From assembly GCA_017547585.1 (NCBI GenBank), contig JAFYPH010000005.1:1-48640 (forward strand): a stretch of 48,640 nt of DNA, in the 5' to 3' direction. Positions 34,666-43,412 of the stretch are shown here, in pieces; position 1 is the first letter of the stretch, and each line of letters starts with the position of its first letter. Source of the DNA: Bacteroidaceae bacterium. Lineage in GTDB: Bacteria; Bacteroidota; Bacteroidia; Bacteroidales; Bacteroidaceae. The notes beneath the pieces are model-generated. The model searched no databases. It worked only from the letters and a program-made list of their open reading frames with translations, and had not been told where the DNA came from. The position numbers and the translations under genes are program-made.

Positions 34666-34738
34666 ATTTTAACATATATTAACAAGGAATTAAGAATAGT
34701 TTCAACGTATACTTTAAAGAATTATGATTCACAAACTT

Positions 34739-36091
34739 CTACACTTTTGCAAGATAGCTGTTTACCTCTTTGCGGAAACGTGCGTAGTAGAGTAGTGCCG
34801 CTGCCGTTAGGCCCAAGGGAAGGCCCATGACCACGCCTATCGCTCCCCAGTCTAAGGTAAAGCCGAAGATGTAGCTTGCGGGCAACGAAATGCAGATGTA
34901 TGCGACAAAAGAGTAGAGCATCAGCGGCTTTGTCACTCCCAGCCCTCGCAGCGCATTGGAGTAGTTTATCTGTATGCCGTCGCTCACCTGATAGGCAAGC
35001 ATGGGCACAAGCAGCGACGCGAACATTGTCTGTATTGCTGCGTCTGTGGTGAAGAGGCGCGCCAGATGGCTCTGTGTCAGGGCAATGCCGATGGAGAGCA
35101 CCGCTGCGACAGCCATTATTATGTGAAAGGCCGACACTGCTGTGGTCGCTACATTCTCCCACTCGCCACGACCTTGGTGGTGGCTGATGCGGATGGATGC
35201 AGCCGCACCGATTCCATAATATACAAGGAAACAGAGAGAGCCTACAATGCACATTACCTGATAGGCTGCAAGCTCGGTGGCTCCCAACCAGCCCATGAGC
35301 AGCGAGGAGAGAGAAAAGGCAGCAGTCTCCATTCCCATCTGCATTGCCATGGGGGTGCCCACCTTGCAGAAGTTTACAATCTCTTTTTTGTCCATTTTGC
35401 GCTCCCCGAAGCTGCGCCAATAGGGGGCGAATTTCTTCTCACGTATAATAAGGACAACAAACATCGCTGCCATAATTATGCGCGCAACAAATGTGGCGAT
35501 ACCAGCTCCTGTGAGTCCAAGCTCGGGGAAGATAGAGACGCCGTATATGAGAAAGTAATTTAATATTATATTAATGATGTTTCCTGTCATTATCACCCAC
35601 ATTGCCATTTTTGTAGCTGCCACTGTGTCGGTAAACTGTTTCATGGCGTTGAACATTGTGGTGAAGGGCAACGAGAGTAGAAGCACAAGGAAATAGGGGC
35701 GCATGCATGAGAGCAGTTCCCGGGGCTGTCCCAAATTGTGCAGATTGAAATAGAGTGCTGTATATATTGCGATTACCGTGAGCCCGGCCAAGGCATTCGC
35801 CCACAGGCTGTCCTTGAAGGCCGCGCCTACATTGTCATTCTCCTTGCGTCCGAAATATGCACCTATTATCGGCGTTGCGCCGTAGCTGAAGCCTATGAGG
35901 GTGATGAGTCCCAGATTGAAGAGATTGTTCACAAAACCCGAGGCCGAGAGTGCTTCGGCACTATATTGCCCAACCATCATGGTGTCGATGAAGCCGAGAA
36001 TGATGTTTCCCAACTGCCCGATGACGATGGGCGTTCCCAAACGGATAATCTTTTTGTAGTTCGCAACGTATGTTCCGGGAATCTTATACAT
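34739..36091 (-). CDS. MATE family multidrug/cation efflux transporter
   Basis: The 450-residue product has about twelve transmembrane segments in the two-bundle MATE arrangement. The start MYKIPGTYVANYKKIIRLGT is followed by PIVIGQLGNIILGFIDTMMV, the characteristic first helix of this family. It exports cationic drugs or metabolites in exchange for Na+ or H+; the substrate is unknown. An upstream in-frame ATG (36139) lies inside the rpiB terminator hairpin, so I use the ATG at 36091. The gene stands alone, ending ~150 bp before the FAS1 pair. Confidence 0.92.
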   Translation of the reverse strand: MYKIPGTYVANYKKIIRLGTPIVIGQLGNIILGFIDTMMVGQYSAEALSASGFVNNLFNLGLITLIGFSYGATPIIGAYFGRKENDNVGAAFKDSLWANALAGLTVIAIYTALYFNLHNLGQPRELLSCMRPYFLVLLLSLPFTTMFNAMKQFTDTVAATKMAMWVIMTGNIINIILNYFLIYGVSIFPELGLTGAGIATFVARIIMAAMFVVLIIREKKFAPYWRSFGERKMDKKEIVNFCKVGTPMAMQMGMETAAFSLSSLLMGWLGATELAAYQVMCIVGSLCFLVYYGIGAAASIRISHHQGRGEWENVATTAVSAFHIIMAVAAVLSIGIALTQSHLARLFTTDAAIQTMFASLLVPMLAYQVSDGIQINYSNALRGLGVTKPLMLYSFVAYICISLPASYIFGFTLDWGAIGVVMGLPLGLTAAALLYYARFRKEVNSYLAKV

Positions 36092-36124
36092 TATTATATA
36101 TAGCTCTATTTTGTCGTTTAATTT

Positions 36125-36162
36125 AAAAAGCTGCGTCAATTTTTATTTTGACGCAGCTTTTT
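36125..36162 (-). terminator. Intrinsic terminator after rpiB
   Basis: Arms 36125-36139 and 36148-36162 (AAAAAGCTGCGTCAA) form a perfect 15-bp stem with an 8-nt loop, and the minus strand ends in a T-run. Confidence 0.93.
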
Positions 36163-36169
36163 TCTTCAT

Positions 36170-36610
36170 TTATTTAACAGGAATCGCATCTATCCTGCGC
36201 TGATGTCTTCCGCCTTCAAATGCTGTATCGAGGAAAGTGTCGACGCATTTTTTTGCTGTCGCCTCGTCGATGAAACGACCGGGCATCACAAGAACATTCG
36301 CATCATTGTGCTGTCGTGCCAATTCGGCAATCTCGGGCTGCCAGCAGAGTGCGCCGCGGATGCCTGCATGATGATTCAAAGACATGTTGATGCCGTTGCC
36401 TGTGCCGCAGATTGCAATACCCATCTTGCATTCTCCCTGCTCGATGGCATTGCCGAGAGCGTGGGCAAATTCGGGGTAGTCGCAGCTGTCGGTGCTGTTG
36501 GTACCAAAATCGGTAAATGCGTAACCTTTTGCCGAAAGCCACTCTTTCACCTGTTCTTTCAAGGGGTAGCCTGCGTGGTCGCTTGCAAGTCCTATCATTA
36601 TCTTTTCCAT
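36170..36610 (-). CDS. rpiB: Ribose-5-phosphate isomerase B
   Basis: RpiB interconverts ribose-5-phosphate and ribulose-5-phosphate in the non-oxidative pentose phosphate pathway. The 146-residue protein begins with GLASDHAGYPLKEQVKEWL and contains MGIAICGTGNGINMSLNHHA, which holds the active-site Cys and phosphate loop, plus NVLVMPGRFI. Length is normal. Its ATG overlaps the tkt stop in TAATG, so translation is probably coupled to transketolase, its partner in the same pathway. A strong terminator follows. Confidence 0.96.
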   Translation of the reverse strand: MEKIMIGLASDHAGYPLKEQVKEWLSAKGYAFTDFGTNSTDSCDYPEFAHALGNAIEQGECKMGIAICGTGNGINMSLNHHAGIRGALCWQPEIAELARQHNDANVLVMPGRFIDEATAKKCVDTFLDTAFEGGRHQRRIDAIPVK

Positions 36611-38622
36611 TACAACATTGCTTTTACCTGGTTATATACATTCTGTGCTGTGAAGCCCAACTTCTCGTCGAGCACCTTATAGGGAGCAGAGAAGCCGAAC
36701 GACTCGAGGCCGTAGACTTTTCCGTTGGAACCAACGAGACCTTCGAGGTTAACGGGCAAGCCTGCTGTAAGACCGAAGATTTTTGCTCCGCAGGGAAGAA
36801 TCTGCTGCTGGTACTCTTTGCTCTGTGAGCGGAAGAGTCCCTCTGAGGGAACAGAAACGATTCGTGTCTTGATGCCGTCCTCTTTGAGAAGCTTGGCACC
36901 CTCGACGAGAGTAGCGACCTCGGAACCCGAAGCCAAAAGGATAACATCGTACTCTTCGTCAGAGCCGGCAACAATGTATGCACCCTTCTCGGCCTGCTTG
37001 TAGTCTGTCTCGGCGGGGAGGTTGTTCACATTCTGACGAGAGAGAATCAATCCTGTGGGGCTGTCGGTATTCTCCATTGCCATCTTCCATGCAATTGTTG
37101 TCTCGTTTACGTCGGCGGGACGCATCACAAGCATAGAGTTCTTGCCACTGTGATTCTTGAGTTTCTCCATCAGGCGCACCTGTGCCTCCTGCTCAACGGG
37201 CTCGTGAGTGGGGCCATCCTCGCCCACGCGGAATGCGTCGTGAGACCAGATGAACTTAACGGGAAGCTCCATGAGCGCTGCCATGCGGATTGCGGGCTTC
37301 ATGTAGTCGCTGAACACAAAGAATGTACCGCAAGCTGCGATTACACCTCCGTGGAGTGACATTCCGATGCACAAACAAGCCATTGTAAGCTCCGAAACAC
37401 CTGCGTGGAGGAATGCTCCGCTGAAGTCGCCGGGCTCGATGGCGTGAGTCTTTTTAAGGAATCCGTCGGTCTTGTCGCTGTTGCAGAGGTCGGCCGATGA
37501 ACAGATCATATTCTCGTATTTCTCGGCAAGGATGCTGAGGATTGCAGCCGATGCGTTACGTGTGGGTGCGTCGGCCTTCTGCTCGATAGCGTCCCAATCG
37601 ATTTCGGGCTTTTTGCCTGCGAACCACTCGGCCTCTTTCACTGCGAGGTCGGGATTCTGTGCCGCCCACATTGCTTTGCGCTGTTTGCGCTCGGCAACAA
37701 TCTTCTTGAGCTCCTCTTTGCGAGCATCGTACATTGCCTTAACCTCGGGGAAGAACTGGAAGGGGTTCTCTACGTCGCCGCCGAGATTCTTGATTGTATT
37801 TACGTAAGCGTCGCCGCCGAGGGGGGCACCGTGAGTTGCGCAATCGAACTCGTAGCTGCTGTTGTCGGCACGGCGTGCACCTTTACCCATCACTGTGTTA
37901 CCGATGATGAGGGTGGGGCGCTTGGTCTCGGCCTTAGCCTCTTTGAGGGCTGCGCGGATAGCGTCGCAGTCGTTACCATCGATGGTGATTACCTTCCAGC
38001 CCCATGCCTCGTACTTCATGGCGGTGTTCTCTGTCATCACCTTGTCGCAACGGGTAGAGAGCTGTATCTGGTTGGCATCGTAGAACATGATAAGGTTGTC
38101 GAGACCGAGGAAGCCTGCTGTGCGGCCGGCGCCCTGTGAAATCTCTTCCTCGACGCCACCATCGGAAATGAAGGCGTAGATTGTCTGATTCATTGTCTCC
38201 TCGCCCAAACGTGCCTTGAGGAATTTCGCTGCGATTGCAGCACCTACTGCGTACACGTGTCCCTGACCTAAGGGGCCTGATGTATTCTCAACACCGCGCT
38301 TGATGTCTACTTCGGGGTGACCGGGAGTGCAACTTCCCCACTGACGGAACTGCTGGAGCTCGTCGAGGGTATATTTGTCGCAAAGCGAAAGAACGGAGTA
38401 GAGCATGGGTGACATATGACCAGGGTCCAGGAAGAAACGGTCGCGCTCTTCCCATGCGGGGTTTTCGGGGTCATATTCCATAAACTCGGAGTATAGCACA
38501 TTGATGAAATCTGCACCTCCCATGGCTCCTCCGGGGTGTCCTGATTTTGCTTTTTCTACCATTGCCGCAGTCAATATTCTAATGTTATCGGCGGCTTTGT
38601 TCATCAGTTCTTTACTGTTCAT
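36610..38622 (-). CDS. tkt: Transketolase
   Basis: Transketolase moves two-carbon units between sugar phosphates using thiamine diphosphate. The 670-residue length is normal. The N-terminal domain has SGHPGGAMGGADFINVLY, GPLGQGHVYAVGAAIA and the cofactor motif around ISDGGVEEEISQGAG. The middle domain has SHDAFRVGEDGPTHEPVEQ, and the C-terminal domain starts near YDVILLASGSEVATLVEGA. It lies between galM (71 bp upstream) and rpiB (overlapping), and no promoter consensus is clear in the galM-tkt gap, so the three probably form one unit. Confidence 0.97.
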   Translation of the reverse strand: MNSKELMNKAADNIRILTAAMVEKAKSGHPGGAMGGADFINVLYSEFMEYDPENPAWEERDRFFLDPGHMSPMLYSVLSLCDKYTLDELQQFRQWGSCTPGHPEVDIKRGVENTSGPLGQGHVYAVGAAIAAKFLKARLGEETMNQTIYAFISDGGVEEEISQGAGRTAGFLGLDNLIMFYDANQIQLSTRCDKVMTENTAMKYEAWGWKVITIDGNDCDAIRAALKEAKAETKRPTLIIGNTVMGKGARRADNSSYEFDCATHGAPLGGDAYVNTIKNLGGDVENPFQFFPEVKAMYDARKEELKKIVAERKQRKAMWAAQNPDLAVKEAEWFAGKKPEIDWDAIEQKADAPTRNASAAILSILAEKYENMICSSADLCNSDKTDGFLKKTHAIEPGDFSGAFLHAGVSELTMACLCIGMSLHGGVIAACGTFFVFSDYMKPAIRMAALMELPVKFIWSHDAFRVGEDGPTHEPVEQEAQVRLMEKLKNHSGKNSMLVMRPADVNETTIAWKMAMENTDSPTGLILSRQNVNNLPAETDYKQAEKGAYIVAGSDEEYDVILLASGSEVATLVEGAKLLKEDGIKTRIVSVPSEGLFRSQSKEYQQQILPCGAKIFGLTAGLPVNLEGLVGSNGKVYGLESFGFSAPYKVLDEKLGFTAQNVYNQVKAML

Positions 38623-38693
38623 CTCTTTACTATTCTATTAGTAGTTATCTAATTTATCTATTAAATATCAACGTTGTTGACGTTACTTTGTTC

Positions 38694-39866
38694 TTATTTC
38701 TCAACACCGAACTTGTAGATGCAACGGCTGGTGTATTTCTCGCCGGGCTTCAAGATTGCCGAAGGCCACTCGGGCTTGTTGGGGGTGTCGGGAAATTTCT
38801 GTGTCTCCAGGCAAATTGCTGCACGCTGGGGATAGGCGATGCCTTTTTTACCCTTTACAGTGCCATCGAGGAAGTTACCTGTATAAATCTGAAGACCGGG
38901 CTCGTCTGTATATACTTCGAGAGTGATACCTGTCTCGGGGCATACAACCTTTGCTGCAACCTGATTAATATCGCCTGCTGTGTTGAGTACCCAGTTGTGG
39001 TCGTAACCCTTACCGTTCTTCAACTGTACAAAGTCGAAGTTGTCAATCTCTTTGCCGATGGCCTTTGCTGTGCGGAAGTCCATGGGAGTGTTCTCAACGG
39101 GAACAATCTCGCCTGTTGTCATGAATGTGCTGTCAACGGGTGTGTAGTTATCGGCATTAAGTGTGAGAAGACAATCTGTTACGGGCTTATTGGCATCACC
39201 TGTGAGGTTGAAGTAAGAGTGGTTGGTCATGTTGATGACTGTTGTCTTGTCTGTTGTTGCCTCGTATGCAATGTCCAATGCATTGTCATCGGTAAGTGTA
39301 TATGTTACTTTTGCTGTTACGTTGCCAGGGAATTTAGCATCGCCATCGGGTGAATTGATTACAAGTGTGAGCTTGTTCTCTGTTGCCTGCTCTACATCAA
39401 ATACTTTGTACTGCCAACCCTCGAGGAAACCTCCGTGCAGACAGTGACCATAGTTGTTCTGGGGCAACTGATATTCTACACCGTCAATGGTTATCTTACC
39501 CTGGTTGATGCGGTTGGCATAGCGACCGATACATGCACCGAAGTCGCTTGAGATATTCTGATAGTCGTCGATATTGTCAAAGCCGAGAGCAATATCCTGC
39601 TTTGCACCGTTCTTGTCGGCTACAAGGATAGATGCGATACGTCCACCGAAGTTGGTGATGCACACCTCGACACCATTCTTGTTCTTGAGGGTGTAGAGTG
39701 CGGTTTTCTTGCCATCAATCTCTTTAACAAATTTTTCGGGGTTCAATCCCGACTCTGTTACCGCAGGAGCCGCAGGCGCTGCCTCCTGTTTTTTCTGACC
39801 GCCGCATGAGCACAATGCTATCGCAACGATTGCAATGCCTAAAAGGCTTTTTGTGATTTTTTTCAT
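38694..39866 (-). CDS. galM: Exported aldose 1-epimerase (mutarotase)
   Basis: GalM interconverts alpha and beta anomers of galactose, glucose and related sugars. The 390-residue product has the catalytic pair His144 (GHCLHGGFLEG) and His216 (NMTNHSYFNLTG) and the base Glu322 (YTDEPGLQIYTGNFLDG). Unlike the cytosolic E. coli enzyme it begins MKKITKSLLGIAIVAIALCS-C, a lipoprotein signal (Cys19 or Cys21) with an Ala/Pro-rich linker. It should act in the periplasm on sugars released by outer hydrolases. It is first in a probable galM-tkt-rpiB operon. The ~180 bp upstream to the terminator at 40049 holds no other gene. Confidence 0.93.
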   Translation of the reverse strand: MKKITKSLLGIAIVAIALCSCGGQKKQEAAPAAPAVTESGLNPEKFVKEIDGKKTALYTLKNKNGVEVCITNFGGRIASILVADKNGAKQDIALGFDNIDDYQNISSDFGACIGRYANRINQGKITIDGVEYQLPQNNYGHCLHGGFLEGWQYKVFDVEQATENKLTLVINSPDGDAKFPGNVTAKVTYTLTDDNALDIAYEATTDKTTVINMTNHSYFNLTGDANKPVTDCLLTLNADNYTPVDSTFMTTGEIVPVENTPMDFRTAKAIGKEIDNFDFVQLKNGKGYDHNWVLNTAGDINQVAAKVVCPETGITLEVYTDEPGLQIYTGNFLDGTVKGKKGIAYPQRAAICLETQKFPDTPNKPEWPSAILKPGEKYTSRCIYKFGVEK

Positions 39867-40048
39867 ATTTGATGAGTTTAGTTAAAATCTATTTTCGGTA
39901 TTTGTTTGTAAAATTACTACATTTTGTCCGATTGATAAATTTTTTTCTCAAAAAAGGTGCGCGGTTTTCTTCTATTTTGCAAAGTTTTTTGTTTTTCTCC
40001 TGTTTTTTGGATGGAATTTCGACTTTTTCGGGTGTTTTTATAAAAAAA

Positions 40049-40076
40049 CAGCCCCAAAGTCGAAACTTTGGGGCTG
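40049..40076 (-). terminator. Intrinsic terminator after the DUF4369 gene
   Basis: CAGCCCCAAAGT (40049-40060) pairs perfectly with 40065-40076 around a CGAA loop, followed on the minus strand by seven T. Confidence 0.95.
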
Positions 40077-40109
40077 AATATTTTTAACGGCTAAATTGCC
40101 TTAAAGGGG

Positions 40110-40874
40110 TTACTCTGCTGCGGGAGTTTCAGAGGCTGTGCTGTCGGCACTCTCCTCGATAGCTTTGAAATAATCCGAGAAATCCTGAGGATTTTTTCTC
40201 TGCTCCTGAATGTCGAGAAGTACAGAGTAGAGACAGTTGTTGCTCTCGTCTTTGAGGCTCTCGGGAACCTGTGCCACGAGTGCGTCAAACTCTTCGTCGT
40301 CGAACATGTTAGCACACTGCACAAGGATGAACAATCCGGGGAGTGTCTCTACGTTCTTTGTAACAAACTCTCGGGCAACCTCGGATGCCTTCTCTGACAA
40401 TGTCTGCAGCTCGTTAAGCACGCTCTCGCGCTGCTCTTCGGTGAGGGTAGTGTCCATATAGAGGGCAATCTGCTTCTCCTGCAACTGCGAGAAATAGGTG
40501 AAGAGGTTGGCCTGCAACTCTGTGTAGATGTCGTTTGAATTTGTTCCTGCAACCTCGTTCTTTTCGTTGTCGATGGTAGCCTTGATGTTACCTCCTTCGA
40601 GGAAGAGGATTACAAGAGGCTCCTCGGTCTTGTGATTCACAAGGTAGTAGAGCTTGGAATTCTCTACATTGCCCGAAAATTCAAATTTACCGTCCTTTAT
40701 CACTGCATACGACTCGGGAGTGTAGCTTGCGCCATCTACCGAATAACCCAAAGAAATGGTGTCGCCATCGGCAAAGCCTTCAGCCGAAACAGTTCCGTCT
40801 ATTTTATAAGACTGTGTTCCTCCGCACGATACAATTAACGCCATCAGTGCGATAAGCGAAAATATTTTCTTCAT
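40110..40874 (-). CDS. DUF4369 domain-containing lipoprotein
   Basis: The 254-residue product has a lipoprotein signal (MKKIFSLIALMALIVSC, Cys17) and an N-terminal beta domain (~20-110) of the DUF4369 type, YKIDGTVSAEGFADGDTISL and YAVIKDGKFEFSGNVENSKL. In many Bacteroidetes proteins this domain precedes a thioredoxin-like domain with CxxC. Here the rest is a helical, acidic region (~115-254) with no CxxC, so redox function is not expected. Function unknown. It begins 20 bp after the prs stop, so it is probably co-transcribed with prs. Confidence 0.8.
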   Translation of the reverse strand: MKKIFSLIALMALIVSCGGTQSYKIDGTVSAEGFADGDTISLGYSVDGASYTPESYAVIKDGKFEFSGNVENSKLYYLVNHKTEEPLVILFLEGGNIKATIDNEKNEVAGTNSNDIYTELQANLFTYFSQLQEKQIALYMDTTLTEEQRESVLNELQTLSEKASEVAREFVTKNVETLPGLFILVQCANMFDDEEFDALVAQVPESLKDESNNCLYSVLLDIQEQRKNPQDFSDYFKAIEESADSTASETPAAE

Positions 40875-40894
40875 CTTCTCTTATTTATTGATTT

Positions 40895-41830
40895 TTAGCA
40901 AATATACTGCTGGCTGATTGACTCGTTGTTAAGCACGCACTTGATAGCTGCTGCAAAGATGTTGGCAACTGACAACTGCTTGATTTTGGGGCATGAACGC
41001 TCGTAGGGGATGCTGTTTGTGAAGACAATCTCTGTGAGTGCCGACTCGCGTACTCGCTCCGAAGCGTTGCCTGACATGATACAGTGTGAAGCGATTGCGC
41101 GAACAGAGTTTGCGCCGTTCTCCATCATCAGGTTGGCAGCCTTTGAAATTGTACCTGCTGTGTCAACAATGTCGTCGATGAGGACAACATCCTTACCCTG
41201 AACATCACCGATAATCTGCATTGTGTCAACTACGTTAGCCTTTGCACGTGTCTTGTGGCAGAGTACCAGGGGTACGCCGAGGCATTTTGAGTATGTGCTT
41301 GCACGCTTAGAACCACCGATGTCGGGAGTAGCGATTACGAGGTCTTTAAGATTCAAAGACTGGATGTAGGGCACGAATACCATTGATGCATAGAGGTGAT
41401 CGACGGGACGGTCGAAGAATCCCTGAATCTGATCGGCGTGGAGGTCCATTGTGATGATGCGGCTGACACCTGCTGTGCTCAGAAGGTCGGCAACGAGTTT
41501 AGCACCGATTGAAACACGGGGCTTGTCCTTGCGGTCCTGACGCGCCCAACCAAAGTAGGGCATTACAGCTACGATGCTCTTTGCCGATGCACGCTTGGCA
41601 GCGTCAATCATAAGCAAGAGCTCCATGAGGTTATCCGAATTGGGGAATGTTGACTGGATAAGAAAAACATCCTTTCCACGGATAGACTCCTCGTATGAAA
41701 CAGCAAACTCGCCATCGGCAAAGTATGTTGTGTTCATTTGACCAAGTTCGCACTCAAGTTCTTTACAAATCTCTTCGGCCAGGTAACGTGACTTTGTTCC
41801 TGAAAATACCATGTAGGGGGTATTGCTCAT
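40895..41830 (-). CDS. prs: Ribose-phosphate pyrophosphokinase (PRPP synthase)
   Basis: The enzyme transfers pyrophosphate from ATP to ribose-5-phosphate to give PRPP for nucleotide, histidine, tryptophan and NAD synthesis. The 311-residue product has the FADGEFAVSYEESIRGKDVF start region, YFGWARQDRKDKPR, MDLHADQIQGFFDRPVDHLY with the metal-binding His/Asp, and the PRPP loop VVLIDDIVDTAGTISKAA. A -7 box (minus TACCTTTG, 41881-41874) lies ~44 bp before the ATG. It consumes the product of RpiB, encoded 4 kb away. Confidence 0.97.
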   Translation of the reverse strand: MSNTPYMVFSGTKSRYLAEEICKELECELGQMNTTYFADGEFAVSYEESIRGKDVFLIQSTFPNSDNLMELLLMIDAAKRASAKSIVAVMPYFGWARQDRKDKPRVSIGAKLVADLLSTAGVSRIITMDLHADQIQGFFDRPVDHLYASMVFVPYIQSLNLKDLVIATPDIGGSKRASTYSKCLGVPLVLCHKTRAKANVVDTMQIIGDVQGKDVVLIDDIVDTAGTISKAANLMMENGANSVRAIASHCIMSGNASERVRESALTEIVFTNSIPYERSCPKIKQLSVANIFAAAIKCVLNNESISQQYIC

Positions 41831-41912
41831 AAAAGTATATATTTAAATTGTTTTTATTTCTCGTTTTCTTTTGCAAAGGTATGGATTTCTTTTTTTATGT
41901 GTACCCTTTTTC

Positions 41913-42503
41913 TCAAAGTTTATTTATTATTTTTTGCAATTTGTGGAAATAATTTATCAATTCGCTGTAATCGGTGGAGCGACAAGCGTCAAATTTGTCC
42001 CACAGCATTTTATCGAGAATGACTCCGCCGAACTTATATTGCACGAGTTTTCTAAGATTATACTCGTCGAGTTCGCCGTAGGCCCACACTTTTTTATTTA
42101 TCACCTTCTTGCCATATTCGTTGAGCTCGGCACTCTGATAGAAGGTGCGTCCCAACGGGCCGAAATAGACAATGTCGTATTTCTTTTTAAGTTCGGCAAC
42201 CTGTTGAAGGTTATTGCTGTTCGATACTATTTTACCTTTTATGGAAGGAAGGTTGGCCGCCTCGTCGTCGACATTTATCAGCTGTCCCGCGAATTTGTAT
42301 TCTTGACTGAAACGCGGATAGTTGCAAACAAATATCTTCTTGTGATATTTGCTTGGAATGAGATTCAGCAGACGTTCAATATATTGAGGGTGGGGGTGTG
42401 ATTTGCGCAATAAAAGATAGTCAAGCCCCTCTTCGAAGAGTCTTGTTATAATTTTATCTTCCTCGATAAAAAAATGCGGCCTTGTAGCAACGGCAAGTTT
42501 CAT
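41913..42503 (-). CDS. Thiamine-phosphate-synthase-like (ThiE/TenI) protein
   Basis: The 196-residue product looks like a TIM barrel of the ThiE/TenI superfamily: a start like MKLAVATRPHFFIEEDKIIT, then LFEEGLDYLLLRKSHPHPQY and IVYFGPLGRTF. ThiE joins the thiazole and pyrimidine of thiamine, and TenI-like members may be aromatases or have lost activity. The usual GQDD/KPRD and glycine-rich phosphate motifs are weak here, and no thiamine genes are adjacent, so the reaction is uncertain. I use the ATG at 42503, as a promoter (42534-42564) lies within the longer ORF. Confidence 0.7.
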   Translation of the reverse strand: MKLAVATRPHFFIEEDKIITRLFEEGLDYLLLRKSHPHPQYIERLLNLIPSKYHKKIFVCNYPRFSQEYKFAGQLINVDDEAANLPSIKGKIVSNSNNLQQVAELKKKYDIVYFGPLGRTFYQSAELNEYGKKVINKKVWAYGELDEYNLRKLVQYKFGGVILDKMLWDKFDACRSTDYSELINYFHKLQKIINKL

Positions 42504-42533
42504 TATCGTATTCACTTTTTTTATTATCAACTG

Positions 42534-42564
42534 CGAAGGTAATATTTCTCGTTGGTAAAAGCAA
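42534..42564 (-). promoter_or_regulatory. Promoter of the ThiE/TenI-like gene
   Basis: On the minus strand TTG (42564-42562), a 20-bp spacer and TACCTTCG (42541-42534) put the start site about 28 nt before the ATG at 42503. Confidence 0.55.
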
Positions 42565-42744
42565 GTTTCCATGCTTTTAATTGTGTAAAGTGGCTATTTT
42601 TCGTACTTTTCGCGCACTTGGGCAAGTAGTTTTTCAACAACGAGTTTCCGCAGTTGCTATTTATATAAGGTATCAGTAAACAATCGACAGAGCGCCATTG
42701 TTACAAACATGCTAATTTATTTATTAATTTCATTATTACTCATT

Positions 42745-43260
42745 ATGGGAAAAGAAAGTGTGCAGATATTGAGGAAGCGCATAGACATCACCAACCTGCT
42801 GGCAACGCTAAACGCGGCGCTGAGCGAGGAGTGGCTGGCCTATTATCAGTATTGGATAGGAGGACTCGTTGTAGAGGGTGCCATGCGTGCCGACCTTCAG
42901 AAAGAGCTTGAGGAGCATGCTCAAGAGGAGTTCAACCACGCAAAGATGCTCGCCGAGAGAATAATTCAGCTCGAGGGTACTCCGGTGTTAGACCCCACGC
43001 AATGGACGACTCTCGCCCGATGCAAATATGCTGTCCCCATGCAGAATGATGTGCTTAACATCCTGAAACAGAATATCGCTTCGGAGAGGTGCGCCATCAT
43101 TCGCTACGAAGAGATTGCCTCGTACACCAACGGGCTCGACTTTACAACCTGCGACATTGCAAAGAGGATTATGGCCGAGGAAGAGGAGCACGAGCAGGAG
43201 CTGCAGGATTATTTGCGCGACGTGGAGTGGATTATGCAGTCGGTTGCCTGCAAATGTTAG
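42745..43260 (+). CDS. Dps-like ferritin (DPSL/thioferritin type)
   Basis: This four-helix ferritin-like protein of 171 residues has metal ligands in SEEWLAYYQYWIGG, EHAQEEFNHAKMLAER and MAEEEEHEQELQDYL. Two internal cysteines, in SERCAIIRYEEIAS and TTCDIAKR, match the Cys pair that marks DPSL proteins (described in Sulfolobus and Bacteroides fragilis), which use peroxide to oxidise and store iron. An alternative label is bacterioferritin-related. I prefer the ATG at 42745, after a hydrophobic run (MLIYLLISLLL) from the ATG at 42709 that would be odd for a cytosolic ferritin. A strong terminator follows. Confidence 0.8.
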   Translation: MGKESVQILRKRIDITNLLATLNAALSEEWLAYYQYWIGGLVVEGAMRADLQKELEEHAQEEFNHAKMLAERIIQLEGTPVLDPTQWTTLARCKYAVPMQNDVLNILKQNIASERCAIIRYEEIASYTNGLDFTTCDIAKRIMAEEEEHEQELQDYLRDVEWIMQSVACKC

Positions 43261-43262
43261 TA

Positions 43263-43298
43263 AAAAAGCGCTGTTTCTCGAAAGAAACGGCGCTTTTT
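43263..43298 (+). terminator. Intrinsic terminator after the Dps-like gene
   Basis: Arms 43263-43278 and 43283-43298 form a 16-bp stem with one G-U pair and a CGAA loop, ending in T5. The next ~110 bp to the convergent DUF2148 gene hold nothing I can call. Confidence 0.93.
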
Positions 43299-43412
43299 AC
43301 ATTTTATATTATAGTTAAGAAATTCGTTTTTTCTGCCGCGCAGGGGAGTGGATGCACTGCTATTCGTGCCTTTCGGCGGGCAGAGACAGCTGTTTGCCAA
43401 CCGTCCGGAGGG

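Noticed and set aside
39869-40087. 72-codon frame between galM and the DUF4369 gene
   Set aside because: It runs through the DUF4369 terminator hairpin and has the composition of translated AT-rich spacer.
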